This document shows positions 54,207 through 63,664 of a stretch of 64,000 nt of DNA, piece by piece (positions within the stretch are counted from its first letter, which is position 1; each line of letters opens with the position of its first letter). Made by a program: the position numbers and the translations under genes. The notes under the pieces are model-generated. The model saw only the letters and a list, made by a program, of their open reading frames with translations. It had not been told where the DNA came from and ran no database searches. Location: positions 90,917-154,916 of the forward strand of contig JANQJB010000044.1 of the NCBI GenBank assembly GCA_028281865.1, given 5' to 3'. The DNA comes from Marinagarivorans sp. Its GTDB lineage: Bacteria > Pseudomonadota > Gammaproteobacteria > Pseudomonadales > Cellvibrionaceae.

Positions 54207-54886
54207 CCTTTGCACCGGGCAATGGTAGGTCTGCCTTTATACGAAGATCTTCCCGCTTATAATCATCAAAAATAATAAGACAATTCACTTATATTCAGAG
54301 CTTGGCAAACTAGCCGTATGTTGGTTTTATGCTTTTAAACGTTTGTTTGTCCATCTCTCTTTGTAAAGATTTCATTACAATGTTTTCTCTAGAGTCTCTT
54401 AGTGACCTCCGATTTTAGAAGTGTATACATTATTCTGCAGCGGGTGATTTTCTTGTCTGAGTGCTCTAGGTCGCTTGACTATAGGGCATTCATCCCGCTG
54501 TATTTGCTGCACCATTTGTGAAAACTGGCCTGAGTAAGACCGTGTTCACAGCATAACCGTGATACTGTAGGGCCTTCTTCACATTGCCCCAAGGAGGCGT
54601 ATGATCTGACTTTCAGCAAATCTTAATTTTTCATAGAAGCCCCCACTTTTTGTGTTTGCGAAAATTTTCCTCTTAGTCGCTCGGCTGAATTCTGCGACGA
54701 TTACACTTTATTAAAATTTCTAATCGGTATATCATGCCGGCCTCCGCAGGTTTCCCCGCGCTAACGATATTTAGTCGCTGGATTGCTCGCTTTCCGCAAG
54801 AAAGAAGGATTGCTGGATAGGGTTTTTGTTGTTGCGGACAACGAATGTTAATTTCAATCGTCGACTACCCGCTTTAACAAATTGTC
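54207..54886. other. intergenic region, 680 bp, with transposase remnant
   Basis: Apart from the IS3-type remnant it holds no gene I can support. It forms the upstream region of the FecI-like sigma factor gene; no promoter element of the A/B/C type is seen here. Confidence 0.5.
54420..54634 (-). pseudogene. remnant of an IS3-family transposase OrfA
   Basis: Reading leftward from an ATG at 54634, frames joined by single-base shifts give LRFAESQIIRLL and then CEEGPTVSRLCCEHGLTQASFHKWCSKYSGM, the N-terminal helix-turn-helix of IS3-type OrfA. At least two frameshifts and an in-frame stop (54479-54481) break it, and the rest decays. No OrfB or terminal inverted repeats were found. Marks past insertion between the amyloid-like and FecI units. 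Confidence 0.75.
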
Positions 54887-55405
54887 ATGGATCGGCGGGT
54901 CATTTGTATTATGAAGTACGTAAGCCATATTAAAATATTGTTTCAAAAACACTATGATGAACTGACTGGCTATGTTCTTCATAAATTTGGCGATAATGCA
55001 GATGCGGAAGATATCGTCCAAGATACATTTCATAATATCCTTCGCCTTCCTGATTCTGAGCATATCGAAAACCCCCGAGCCTACCTATACAAAACTGCAT
55101 ATAACTTAGCTCTAAATAGAGTTCGAAAGAATAAAAACCACGACATTTACCTATTACCGGTAGATTCAACCGTTCAGGCCGTTTCGGTTGAAAAAGAAGT
55201 ATTTGCCCAGCGTGATATTGAGTCTCTTCAAAATAGAATAAATGAACTGCCTAAAAAAACGCGGGATATCTTCTTGATGAGTCGCATAGAAGAAAAAAAG
55301 AATAAAGAGATATCGGAAGAGCTGGGGATTTCATTGAGTAGCGTAGAAAAACATATACGAATGGCTCTTGACTTCACGAGTGAATGTCTCGAGTTCGATG
55401 AGTAA
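54887..55405 (+). CDS. FecI-like ECF sigma factor
   Basis: 172 residues (164 if the ATG at 54911 is used, which begins closer to the usual FecI N-terminus). Region 2 reads GDNADAEDIVQDTFHNILRL and ENPRAYLYKTAYNLALNRVRK (about 38-82); region 4 has LPKKTRDIFLMSRIEEKKNKEISEELGISLSSVEKHI (about 124-160). It is followed by FecR and a TonB receptor with a signalling domain, the classical iron-starvation-type surface-signalling trio. Its own promoter targets are probably the A/B/C elements. Confidence 0.9.
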   Translation: MDRRVICIMKYVSHIKILFQKHYDELTGYVLHKFGDNADAEDIVQDTFHNILRLPDSEHIENPRAYLYKTAYNLALNRVRKNKNHDIYLLPVDSTVQAVSVEKEVFAQRDIESLQNRINELPKKTRDIFLMSRIEEKKNKEISEELGISLSSVEKHIRMALDFTSECLEFDE

Positions 55406-55429
55406 TCAAGTAGAGAATGAGGCTTGATT

Positions 55430-56470
55430 ATGAAGAGTGAGCATATGTTGTCAGACGATGTAAAAAAAACGGCGCGAGATTGGTTAGTAAAGCTACAGTC
55501 GGCTAACTTGACTGAGGGTGAGCAAGAAGCGTTTTTTTCCTGGTTGGAGCAGAAACCAGAACATGCTCAGGCTTATATTCTTGCGGAAGAAGTGTGGCAA
55601 CGTAGTGGTGCCTTAAAACATCTTGAATATTCTGAAGATGAAGCTAATAGTAAGCAGGAAATGGAGGTAGTTGCAGCAGCAAGCAATAGTCGCAAAAAAT
55701 TACTGGGTTCCTTTGTAAATCCTTATATCGGATTGGCGGCTTGTTTGATGCTTGCTGTACTGAGTGTGGCATTATTTACTGATTTTAAAAACGAAGAAAC
55801 GCTTGTTGATCAAGCGGTGGTATACCAGACCAATGTGGGTGAACAGAAGTCGATTGCTTTAGCTGATGGGTCTGTGATTACTTTAAATACCAATGCGCGA
55901 GTTAAATCACAAATAAACCGAACAGACCACAGGTATTTAAATATTGAACAAGGAGAAGTATTTTTTGATATTGCTGCTGATCCGGATAAACCTTTTACAG
56001 TTAAAACGGCTAATGGTTGGGTTGTTGTGCTGGGAACCAGGTTTTCCGTATTTAATCGCGGCGAAGATTCTTTAGTGACTGTTGAGGAAGGTAAAGTGGG
56101 TTTATTACCGGGTGTTGCACAATGGAATAAACAAATACCCGAAATTGAACTCAGTGCCAATCAACAACTTAGCTTAAGTTCGGCGGCTAAAAATCAAGCG
56201 CCCCAAGAAATCCATGTCGATCAAGCGCTCTCCTGGAGAAATGGCCATCTAGTTTTTAAGGGAAATTCTCTGCAGCAAGTCGTCGATGATCTTAATCGCT
56301 ATTACAAAACCAATATTAAGATTGGAGATGATTCGTTAAAGTCAAAAGAGGTGGTTGCACTTGTTCCACTGGATAATAGTTTCTCGGCTATGTTAAGTAG
56401 CCTTGAATTGTCATTGGGTTTAGTTGCAAAGCCTGCACCCGATGGCAAAAGTTATATTTTAACTCAATAA
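55430..56470 (+). CDS. FecR-family anti-sigma/sigma regulator
   Basis: 346 residues from ATG 55430 (GAGG 7 bp upstream; an in-frame TTG is 2 codons earlier). N-terminal FecR_N/DUF4880 region (KTARDWLVKLQSANLTEGEQEAFFSWLEQKPEHAQAY, about 12-48), membrane helix (about 98-115), FecR domain (VYQTNVGEQKSIALADGSVITLNTNARV... to VEEGKVGLLPG), and a C-terminal DUF4974-like end (NLQQVVDDLNRYYKTNIK). It transmits the signal from the loaded receptor across the inner membrane to the sigma factor. 24 bp after the sigma gene. Confidence 0.9.
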   Translation: MKSEHMLSDDVKKTARDWLVKLQSANLTEGEQEAFFSWLEQKPEHAQAYILAEEVWQRSGALKHLEYSEDEANSKQEMEVVAAASNSRKKLLGSFVNPYIGLAACLMLAVLSVALFTDFKNEETLVDQAVVYQTNVGEQKSIALADGSVITLNTNARVKSQINRTDHRYLNIEQGEVFFDIAADPDKPFTVKTANGWVVVLGTRFSVFNRGEDSLVTVEEGKVGLLPGVAQWNKQIPEIELSANQQLSLSSAAKNQAPQEIHVDQALSWRNGHLVFKGNSLQQVVDDLNRYYKTNIKIGDDSLKSKEVVALVPLDNSFSAMLSSLELSLGLVAKPAPDGKSYILTQ

Positions 56471-56517
56471 CTTTATTCTAATATAACATTACCTCAATAA
56501 AACAAAGCCTTTTCTGC

Positions 56518-59079
56518 ATGATGCACTTATTATCCTTCACCCATCGATATTTTAAACTTTCTAGTTTTCTGCTTTTATTAGTGCCGCTGCTCGTTTACGG
56601 GAATTCCATTAATCCAGAAAATAGACCAAGTAAAACAGTTAATTTTAATTTGCCACAACAGCCCCTTTCCTCAGGCTTATTAGAATTCGCGTTACAAACC
56701 AATACTCTGGTATTTGTTGAACATAGCCTTGTTAAAGGGGTTTACAGTGAAGCATTGCGTGGTCATTTCTCTATTGATAACGCTATTGAAAAACTATTAG
56801 CAAAGTCAAACCTTACCTACAATTATGATCATTCGTACCAACGGATATTTATCTACGAGAAAAAACTTGATGAGACGATGGAGCCGGATGGTACGCAACC
56901 CTTGCTAGAAGAGATGGTTGTCACCGCAAATCGTCTTCCGTTCCGTTATCAGACCTTGACGCATTCGCAAATTCATAGTCACCTTACCCACTATGACAAC
57001 GCTCGTTTTCTCGTTGCACTGCCCGAGCAGCTAAAGGAAGATCAATTATCAACGAGCTTAGTGGACTTTATTAAAAGCTCAAGTGCGATTACGCCCGCCG
57101 ATGGTATTGCAGATACTAATGACGACTTTTATATACGCGGCTTTCCCAGGAATGCTATTTATCTTGATGACTTTCGTTTAGATTCTAACCTGGGAAATAA
57201 ACTAATGCCGATAATGTATCAATCGGTGGAAATATTAAAAGGGCCCTCGACGTTAAAGTATGGACAAGCAGAGCCTGGGGGCGTTGTTAATGTGGTGCGC
57301 AAAAGACCAGAAAAAGGTACTCCAGCGAAAGTACAACTTAACTTTGGTTCGGACCATAGAAAAGAAACCTACTTTATTTGGGGAGGGCCGGTTAATAAGC
57401 ATGAAAATGCGGATATTTCGCTTGGTATTACTGCAGGTTATCAGGATGTACCTGAATTAAAAAATCTAAGTGATATCAAACGTACGATGATAATGCCGAG
57501 TGCAAATATTTCCTTTGGGTATGATAAGCATCTCGAACTCTCTTATCTGGGGCAAAAGTCAGAGCAGATAAATGATCAAAATTCGATAATTGTTTCTCCA
57601 GATGGAGCCCGCTTAAATTTAATCTCCTCAGATTCCAAACTGCCAAAATCTCGAGAAGATTTCGAGGCTGAATTGGGACTTTTTTCGATGACATATACCC
57701 AGCAGTTTGGATCTAACTGGCATGGCCAATTAAAAGTTTTCGGTTTAGATGAAGAACGTTTTGGTGTTAGAGGAAACTCAAATTTGATATCGGGTACCTC
57801 ACCGTTAATTAATATTAATTCCACTGACCCAGAATTAAGCTACATTTTATTTGCCGGCGCAGAAGTAGCATGGAGCCAAGACTCAATCATTCAAGGTGGT
57901 ATTAATCAAGCTTATGAGTACTCAAAATTAAGGAGCATATATGATGAATATGGAAGAAGTAAAAGTAGTTTGTTGAAGGCGAAAATTGAGGGGTCAATTG
58001 ACTTCACAAGCTTTACTCATCACATTACCATGGGCTTGGACCGTTACACGCAAAAAAATATAGAGTTAGTATCGCTTGAAGAACGTAATGACATCGACAG
58101 AATTATTTTGAGTTCAGATGGCTCTACTAATGCACTTGATGAAGTCCATATAGAATTTCGTGGTTATGATGGTTCTTCGGAAAGAGAAAGTTATCAGCAA
58201 GCCTTATACTACGTTGACTATGGCGCATATTTACAAAACACCATTGAATTGAGTCGATCGTTGCTTTTTTCTTTCGGTTCAAGGTATATCTACACAGAGG
58301 GATCACTGAATGCCAATTCCGGGCCGAGAGAGGAACTAACAAACTACAAGGAATACGCTTCACAAGTTGGTTTAGTTTATAAACCCATTGTCGATACTTC
58401 GTTGTATCTTAGTTTTAGTGAAGGGATGCGCCCTAATTATTTAATTGATGATGTTGGAACTAATATCACTGAGCCCGAAAGATCTGAACAACTTGAATTG
58501 GGAATTAAATGGCTGGGTTTTAATGGCAAGCTCTTGTCGACCGCTGCACTTTATTCAATTGATAAAGAAAATATTGTCGATATTAATATTCATCCACAAA
58601 CTCGACAGCGTATTGCGGATGTGAGTAGCGAACAAACGGTTGAGGGTGTCGATATCGATTTAACTGCGTCTTTCGGAGAACGCTTGAATATAACGGGGGC
58701 TTTTTCCTTCCTTGAGAGCACTGTGGTAGCTGGTGCATTCAAAGATCTTGAGCCACCCTTGGTCGCTAGTTTTACTACAAGCCTTTTTGCCAATTATTTG
58801 TTTAACTCCGGCTTGTTAGATGGATTAAGTATTAACTTTGGTGGCTATCATGTGGGTGATCGTTACGCAGATATGGAAAACACAGTTGTGCTCGATTCGT
58901 TTTCGATATTCGATGTGGGTGCATCCTATAGATCCAAAGCTGATGGTAGAAATTTTTCCATGCAGCTAAAAATTAATAATATTCTCGATCAACAGTATTT
59001 TGATTCTGTTGAAAGTGGTGTCAGAGCAAACCGCGGCTTAGGAAGAACCGCAATCTATTCTTTCTCGGTAGAGCTTTAG
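56518..59079 (+). CDS. TonB-dependent receptor with STN signalling domain (FecA type)
   Basis: 853 residues: signal peptide (about 10-30), STN domain (VNFNLPQQPLSSGLLEFALQT to YQRIFIYEK, about 40-118), TonB-box-like EEMVVTA (about 137), plug (DDFYIRGFPRNAIYLDDFRLDS, VEILKGPSTLKYGQAEPGGVVNVVRKRP; about 175-265), then a 22-strand barrel ending in FSVEL. The STN domain touches FecR, so ligand binding controls the sigma factor. The plug and barrel are of the siderophore-receptor subfamily. Because the next gene carries a carbohydrate-binding module, the ligand might be a glycan or a siderophore; sequence does not decide. Confidence 0.92.
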   Translation: MMHLLSFTHRYFKLSSFLLLLVPLLVYGNSINPENRPSKTVNFNLPQQPLSSGLLEFALQTNTLVFVEHSLVKGVYSEALRGHFSIDNAIEKLLAKSNLTYNYDHSYQRIFIYEKKLDETMEPDGTQPLLEEMVVTANRLPFRYQTLTHSQIHSHLTHYDNARFLVALPEQLKEDQLSTSLVDFIKSSSAITPADGIADTNDDFYIRGFPRNAIYLDDFRLDSNLGNKLMPIMYQSVEILKGPSTLKYGQAEPGGVVNVVRKRPEKGTPAKVQLNFGSDHRKETYFIWGGPVNKHENADISLGITAGYQDVPELKNLSDIKRTMIMPSANISFGYDKHLELSYLGQKSEQINDQNSIIVSPDGARLNLISSDSKLPKSREDFEAELGLFSMTYTQQFGSNWHGQLKVFGLDEERFGVRGNSNLISGTSPLININSTDPELSYILFAGAEVAWSQDSIIQGGINQAYEYSKLRSIYDEYGRSKSSLLKAKIEGSIDFTSFTHHITMGLDRYTQKNIELVSLEERNDIDRIILSSDGSTNALDEVHIEFRGYDGSSERESYQQALYYVDYGAYLQNTIELSRSLLFSFGSRYIYTEGSLNANSGPREELTNYKEYASQVGLVYKPIVDTSLYLSFSEGMRPNYLIDDVGTNITEPERSEQLELGIKWLGFNGKLLSTAALYSIDKENIVDINIHPQTRQRIADVSSEQTVEGVDIDLTASFGERLNITGAFSFLESTVVAGAFKDLEPPLVASFTTSLFANYLFNSGLLDGLSINFGGYHVGDRYADMENTVVLDSFSIFDVGASYRSKADGRNFSMQLKINNILDQQYFDSVESGVRANRGLGRTAIYSFSVEL

Positions 59080-59097
59080 CGAAAAGAGGATTAAGTC

Positions 59098-60354
59098 ATG
59101 CAGTCTGTATATTTAAAGAGTGCGATTGTAGCCTTTACTATTTTTCTTGTTTCTTGTGGAAGTAAAACACCTGTAGATGATAAGCCAAAAGAGGGCAATC
59201 TTTTACCGGTCGTTTCGGCAGGAGAGGGACAGATTTTGGCGGAGAAGACGGAAATAATTTTGAGCGGTGAGGCTCAAGATTTCGATGGTACGGTCATTTC
59301 TTATAAATGGACTCAGATTGAAGGACCAAAATCCATTGAAGTTTCTACCAATAAAAGCGCAGGTGGTTTTATTGCCCCGGCAACAACAGAACTGGTGGAG
59401 CTAGTTTTTCAACTGGAAGCTTTAGATAATGACGGTGGGATAGGAACAGACACGGTGAGTATTATCGTGAACCCGGTAAATACTCCACCAAAATTAACGC
59501 TGCTCAAAGAGCATACCTATAAAGCTGGATCTCTGGCGAAAGTGGAGGCATTTTTTAGTGATAGTGATGGCGAGATTAGAGGCGTTTATTGGTCGCAAAT
59601 AGCAGGCCCCGCTGTAGCATTAAATGGTGCGAATACCGACGAAATTAATTTTATAGCGCCTACTATTACTGATAAACGAACGCCAGAATTATTTATTTTT
59701 GAAGTGACCGTTATCGACAACGAAGATGGTATTTCACGCGGAAAAGTCAACGTTTATGTTACGCCTCCTTTAATTGACGACTTTGCCGAGTGTGATAAAC
59801 CGCTTCCCGTTGGTCAGGTTAAAATAGAAGCTGAAGATTATACGGACTTTCATGATAATACTCCTGGAAACAAAGGGAATGAATATCGTAATGATAACGT
59901 CGATATTGAAACGACCGCAGATCATTGTGGAGGGTTTAATGTGGGTTGGTCGGAACCAGGCGAGTGGCTTGAATACGAGGTCGATTTGCAAGCGGGCACT
60001 TATATTGTCTCCACTCGAATGGCAAGTGCTTACGATGAAACTATTGATAATAGGTATTCAATCTTATTAAATGATTACTTTCTGCAAGGTCGGCAAGTCG
60101 CGACTGGGGGTTGGCAGCAATTTCAAACTCAAACGTTTGACGCGGACCCAATTACTGTCTCTTCAGGGCGTCATATTTTAAGGTATGTTTCAGCCGACGC
60201 TGGCGTAAATATGAATTGGATAAAGATAACCGCGATTGAATTGGAGAATGATTTAGATGTGGATGGTGTCGCAAATAATTTGGATATGTGCCCCAATACG
60301 TTTAGAGAAACACCGGTTGATGAGCAAGGATGTGAATTGCTTGAATCCAATTAG
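59098..60354 (+). CDS. lipoprotein with PKD-like, CBM6 and thrombospondin type 3 domains
   Basis: 418 residues. Lipobox LVSC (Cys20), two PKD/cadherin-like domains (about 40-125 and 130-222), a CBM6-type module (VKIEAEDYTDFHDN...NVGWSEPGEWLEYEVDL...NMNWIKI, about 240-380) and a thrombospondin type 3 calcium repeat at the end (DVDGVANNLDMCPNTF). CBM6 binds beta-glucans, xylan or agar fragments. No catalytic domain is present, so it may capture sugar at the surface for the receptor encoded 18 bp upstream. Ribosome site AGAGGA. Functional link is inference. Confidence 0.86.
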   Translation: MQSVYLKSAIVAFTIFLVSCGSKTPVDDKPKEGNLLPVVSAGEGQILAEKTEIILSGEAQDFDGTVISYKWTQIEGPKSIEVSTNKSAGGFIAPATTELVELVFQLEALDNDGGIGTDTVSIIVNPVNTPPKLTLLKEHTYKAGSLAKVEAFFSDSDGEIRGVYWSQIAGPAVALNGANTDEINFIAPTITDKRTPELFIFEVTVIDNEDGISRGKVNVYVTPPLIDDFAECDKPLPVGQVKIEAEDYTDFHDNTPGNKGNEYRNDNVDIETTADHCGGFNVGWSEPGEWLEYEVDLQAGTYIVSTRMASAYDETIDNRYSILLNDYFLQGRQVATGGWQQFQTQTFDADPITVSSGRHILRYVSADAGVNMNWIKITAIELENDLDVDGVANNLDMCPNTFRETPVDEQGCELLESN

Positions 60355-60444
60355 ATAACCACTCCATATACAGTAGTTCTCGCTCTATAAATACTCTGAA
60401 TCGTGGTCCGGGTGAGTTGCTTCAGGCTGACTTCGCCTGACTTT

Positions 60445-60497
60445 TCTAATTGAAAAACTATTTTTACGGTTACTCTGCGCCGGCTTGTCTTAACTAT
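60445..60497 (+). promoter_or_regulatory. ECF-type promoter element B
   Basis: TCTAATTGAAAAACTATTTT then ACGGTT, a 14-bp spacer, GCTTGTCTTAACTAT (TGTCTTA at 60486-60492). Nearly identical to elements A and C. Lies 122 bp ahead of the preferred start of the RCC1-like lipoprotein gene. Confidence 0.65.
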
Positions 60498-60613
60498 TTT
60501 AGGGATCCCTTCTAGGGAGAGAGTAAGGTTTTCGTCGAATATTGGGTTTCAAATTTGATCGTGGCAAAAAATATCAATCTAGTGAATGCCGGCGTTTAGG
60601 TCAGGAGAATGGT

Positions 60614-61831
60614 TTGGTTGATTTTAAAATAACGGAATTAATATTGAGTATCTATGCGAAATTTATCGCATTAGTAGTGTTCTGTTTTTTAACAGCGTGC
60701 GTCAGTGATGACAATGGTGCTACTGGCGAAGGTGAATCAGAAACCTTAAAGTTTGTAGATGCGACTGCAGGCCTTGAATGGTCAATGCTTTTGGATGATA
60801 AAGGTGGGCTGTGGTTTTCGGGGACTCCAAATAGTGTAAGCCCAGACTCAATACCAAACGGCGATAAAGATGCAATTAGACGTTACAAAAGAATAATGTC
60901 AGATATCTCTCAAGTTGCAACGGGGTTTCGCAGCGCTTCAATTCTCAAAAACGATAAATCGTTATGGATATCCGGAGAAAGTTATTGTTTAACAACAAAC
61001 ACTCGAATTGACGAGCCTAACTGGGTTGCTGATGATGTTATTTTTGTTGCTGATGGACCTATTTTAGAAGGTTTTTTTATTACCAGTGATGGAACCTTAC
61101 GGGCGTGCTCAAGAGATGACGGAATTATAGAAGTTATGCCCGATGTGAAGTTCGCAACAGCTGCTCGCGGCTACATATTCTTAATAAAAAATGATAATTC
61201 TCTTTGGGGGCTGCCATTTTATGAGGGGCATAGAATCGTTGATCGCCGGTATTCAGTTTGGCTTAACGACTTCCTGAATGCGGATAATGTTAAACCGAAA
61301 CGACTATTAGACAACATAAAAAGTGTTGCATCTGGTGTTAATTACGCAATTGCGCTAGGTATAGATGGCGACATCCATGCTATTGGAGCAAACAACTCGG
61401 GGCAACTCGGTTTGGGTTCAACCACTGATTGGGTGAATGAGTTTACCTTTGTAACTGATGACATTGCCACTGTCGCTTGTGGTTTTTATCACTCCTTGAT
61501 TATTAAAAATGACGGTTCATTGTGGAGCAGTGGAAATAATTATTACGGACAGCTGGGAACGGGAGAAATTGGGGAGTTTGTCGAATTAATTAACGAAGAA
61601 AGCCTTTCTACAACTGATAAAAGCAATTTTGTGAAAATCGCCAGCAATATTACAAATATCGCTGGCGGCACGAGTTATTCGATTTTCATTAAGCACGACG
61701 GGAGTGTTTGGGGCATGGGAGAAAACACAAATGGCAATTTGGGCTTAGCAGATGGTAACTTGCCGCGTAAAATATTTAACCCCCACAAAATAATCGTTGA
61801 GTCACCAGAGGTCAATAACAAACAGGAATAG
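60614..61831 (+). CDS. RCC1-repeat-like lipoprotein
   Basis: 405 residues from a TTG at 60614, chosen because AGGAG lies 6 bp upstream; the frame is open to 60542 but lacks a ribosome site. Signal ending in FLTAC gives a lipoprotein. The mature part has at least five degenerate RCC1-type blades: GGLWFSGTPN, KSLWISGES, IHAIGANNSGQLGLG, GSLWSSGNNYYGQLGTG and GSVWGMGENTNGNLGL. These build a seven-bladed propeller used for protein contacts. It follows promoter element B. Function unknown. Confidence 0.75.
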   Translation: MVDFKITELILSIYAKFIALVVFCFLTACVSDDNGATGEGESETLKFVDATAGLEWSMLLDDKGGLWFSGTPNSVSPDSIPNGDKDAIRRYKRIMSDISQVATGFRSASILKNDKSLWISGESYCLTTNTRIDEPNWVADDVIFVADGPILEGFFITSDGTLRACSRDDGIIEVMPDVKFATAARGYIFLIKNDNSLWGLPFYEGHRIVDRRYSVWLNDFLNADNVKPKRLLDNIKSVASGVNYAIALGIDGDIHAIGANNSGQLGLGSTTDWVNEFTFVTDDIATVACGFYHSLIIKNDGSLWSSGNNYYGQLGTGEIGEFVELINEESLSTTDKSNFVKIASNITNIAGGTSYSIFIKHDGSVWGMGENTNGNLGLADGNLPRKIFNPHKIIVESPEVNNKQE

Positions 61832-62222
61832 GTTTACTCTAGGCTCTTGATCTATCTTATCTCTCATTCCGAATTAATAAGCAAACATAAGCAAATACCG
61901 ACGTAAGCCACACGACACTTGAAAAGAGCTTTACCGTAAAAATAATCGCTATTTAGTACACGCTTGTCTTGGCATATAAAAACACCTTCCAATTCATCTC
62001 TCCAATTGAAAACTATTTTTACGGTTTATCTACATCCGCTTGTCTTATCTATAAATCTGAATTGATTTAACAAGTTTAAATGCAATTGAGGAAAAAGGTC
62101 AGGATATGTTGAGAAGATGTTTTAGCTCGTTCCATTAGCGTACATCGTAATTAAAAAAAAGTAATTCTAAGTCGTTACAGCCTTAAATAGGTTGATGGAT
62201 TATTACGTTCAGGAGAAAACTC
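61832..62222. other. intergenic region, 391 bp, with promoter element C
   Basis: Element C lies in the middle. The left half shows no feature. The 170 bp between element C and the oxidoreductase start form a long leader with no open frame. Confidence 0.5.
62001..62053 (+). promoter_or_regulatory. ECF-type promoter element C
   Basis: TCCAATTGAAAACTATTTTT then ACGGTT, a 14-bp spacer, GCTTGTCTTATCTAT (TGTCTTA at 62041-62047). About 180 bp ahead of the oxidoreductase TTG. Similarity to element A continues downstream (TCTG..TTGATTTA..AGTTTA), so the region may have been duplicated. Confidence 0.65.
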
Positions 62223-63662
62223 TTGGAGCAGACTATTGTTGTCATTGGCAGCGGTGCCGGTGGCTTACCCGCTGCCACTGCCATTGCAGAAAAAGGTTAT
62301 CAGGTTATATTAATTGAACGCGGTCCTGCGGTCGGACCCAGTCAATCCAAAATCAATCAATATAATTTTGAAACTGCATCTTTACCTTGGCCAACGGCTG
62401 AGAGTGAATGGTCTGGCTCTCACGCTTTGCAGCGGGCATTGGGCTTGGGTGGCAGTACTTTGCGCTACCAAGCTGTCACACATACGCTTTCAGTTGCGGT
62501 TTTAGAAAAATGGGGGCTTAACGTTCGTAGTATCAATAAAACGATACAAACGACAAAAGACTTCTTAAAAATTGCCGGGCATAAAACGCCACACCATGCT
62601 CTGAATTCGCTTTCAACAAGGCTTTTAGAATCAGCACACAGATTGGGCTGGAAAGCCTCTGCAGTAGAAGCCGCCATTTTGTCGAAACCTCATGAAGGAA
62701 GACCAGCTTGCAATAAATGCGGTATGTGTGTTTTCGGCTGCTTACCCAACGATAAAACTACGACAGCCAATAGCTGGTTGGTGCGAGCTAAAAAAACAGG
62801 CCGCCTCAAAATTCTAACCAATACACAAGTTTTAAAACTGAATTTAAAAGATTCAAAAACTGTTGAAAGTCTCGACATCATTCGGAATGAGCGCCCGGAA
62901 AAAATTAAGGCCGATGCAGTTGTCGTTTCCGCAGGAGCGCTGGAAACGCCCTTCTTACTCAAAAACAGCAAACAAACTTTTGCACCTGATGGTATTGGCA
63001 ATAAAAATGTGGGGCGCTATTTAGCTGATACACGTGTTCAAAACCATTTCGTTATAGGCGATAAAATGATTGAAGACGCACATGCAGGTATTCCCATTGA
63101 TTTGGTTGTAAAAGAGTTTGAATCAGAAGGCATCTTGTTATACCAGGGACGTAATTTAGGTGGCATTGTCGGCCCGGTTTCACTGGCCAAACTCTACAGC
63201 GTTCACGAAGGTCCAGAAAGAACGTTGACCTGGATGAAGAATAACTACAAGAGAATTGGCATTATTGCTTCGATGATGGAATCTGGCGGAAACCGAAACG
63301 ATATTGTCGATACTCGCAAAAAACGCTTTTCAATAACGACAAAGGAGGGTGATAGCCAAAACGAAGTTGCTACAAAAATGTTATTGAAAAAATGGACTAA
63401 AGCCGCAGGCTTTAAATCGTTATGGGACGAAGTAACTCACCACTCGAGTTTATCTGGCGCAATGCTGCGCGGCGCTTGCCGTATCGGAAATAATGAAAAA
63501 ATTCACTCTGTTGACCCGAATGGAAAACTCTATGGCTATAACAATATTTTTGTATCCGACGCTTCAATTTTAAATCAAGGATTGATTGCACACCCGTCAT
63601 TTATATTGCAGGTGCTCGGCTATCATATTGGCCAATCACTTGGTGCAACATTGAGAGCTTAG
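62223..63662 (+). CDS. GMC-family FAD-dependent oxidoreductase
   Basis: 479 residues from a TTG at 62223; AGGAG lies upstream. FAD-binding VIGSGAGGLPAATAIAEKG (residues 6-24), a Cys motif C163-x2-C166-x2-C169-x3-C173, typical of the gluconate-dehydrogenase-like branch, and a C-terminal active-site region with HHSSLSGAMLRGA and GLIAHPSFILQ. Oxidises an alcohol or sugar. A small Tat-exported partner follows 2 bp later, as in gluconate 2-dehydrogenase. It lacks its own signal peptide, so it may be exported with the partner. Behind promoter element C. Substrate unknown. Confidence 0.88.
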   Translation: MEQTIVVIGSGAGGLPAATAIAEKGYQVILIERGPAVGPSQSKINQYNFETASLPWPTAESEWSGSHALQRALGLGGSTLRYQAVTHTLSVAVLEKWGLNVRSINKTIQTTKDFLKIAGHKTPHHALNSLSTRLLESAHRLGWKASAVEAAILSKPHEGRPACNKCGMCVFGCLPNDKTTTANSWLVRAKKTGRLKILTNTQVLKLNLKDSKTVESLDIIRNERPEKIKADAVVVSAGALETPFLLKNSKQTFAPDGIGNKNVGRYLADTRVQNHFVIGDKMIEDAHAGIPIDLVVKEFESEGILLYQGRNLGGIVGPVSLAKLYSVHEGPERTLTWMKNNYKRIGIIASMMESGGNRNDIVDTRKKRFSITTKEGDSQNEVATKMLLKKWTKAAGFKSLWDEVTHHSSLSGAMLRGACRIGNNEKIHSVDPNGKLYGYNNIFVSDASILNQGLIAHPSFILQVLGYHIGQSLGATLRA

Positions 63663-63664
63663 TC

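Noticed and set aside
60542..60613. TTG start at 60542 for the RCC1-like lipoprotein
   Set aside because: No ribosome site and an unusually long N-terminus before the lipoprotein signal; the TTG at 60614 has AGGAG.
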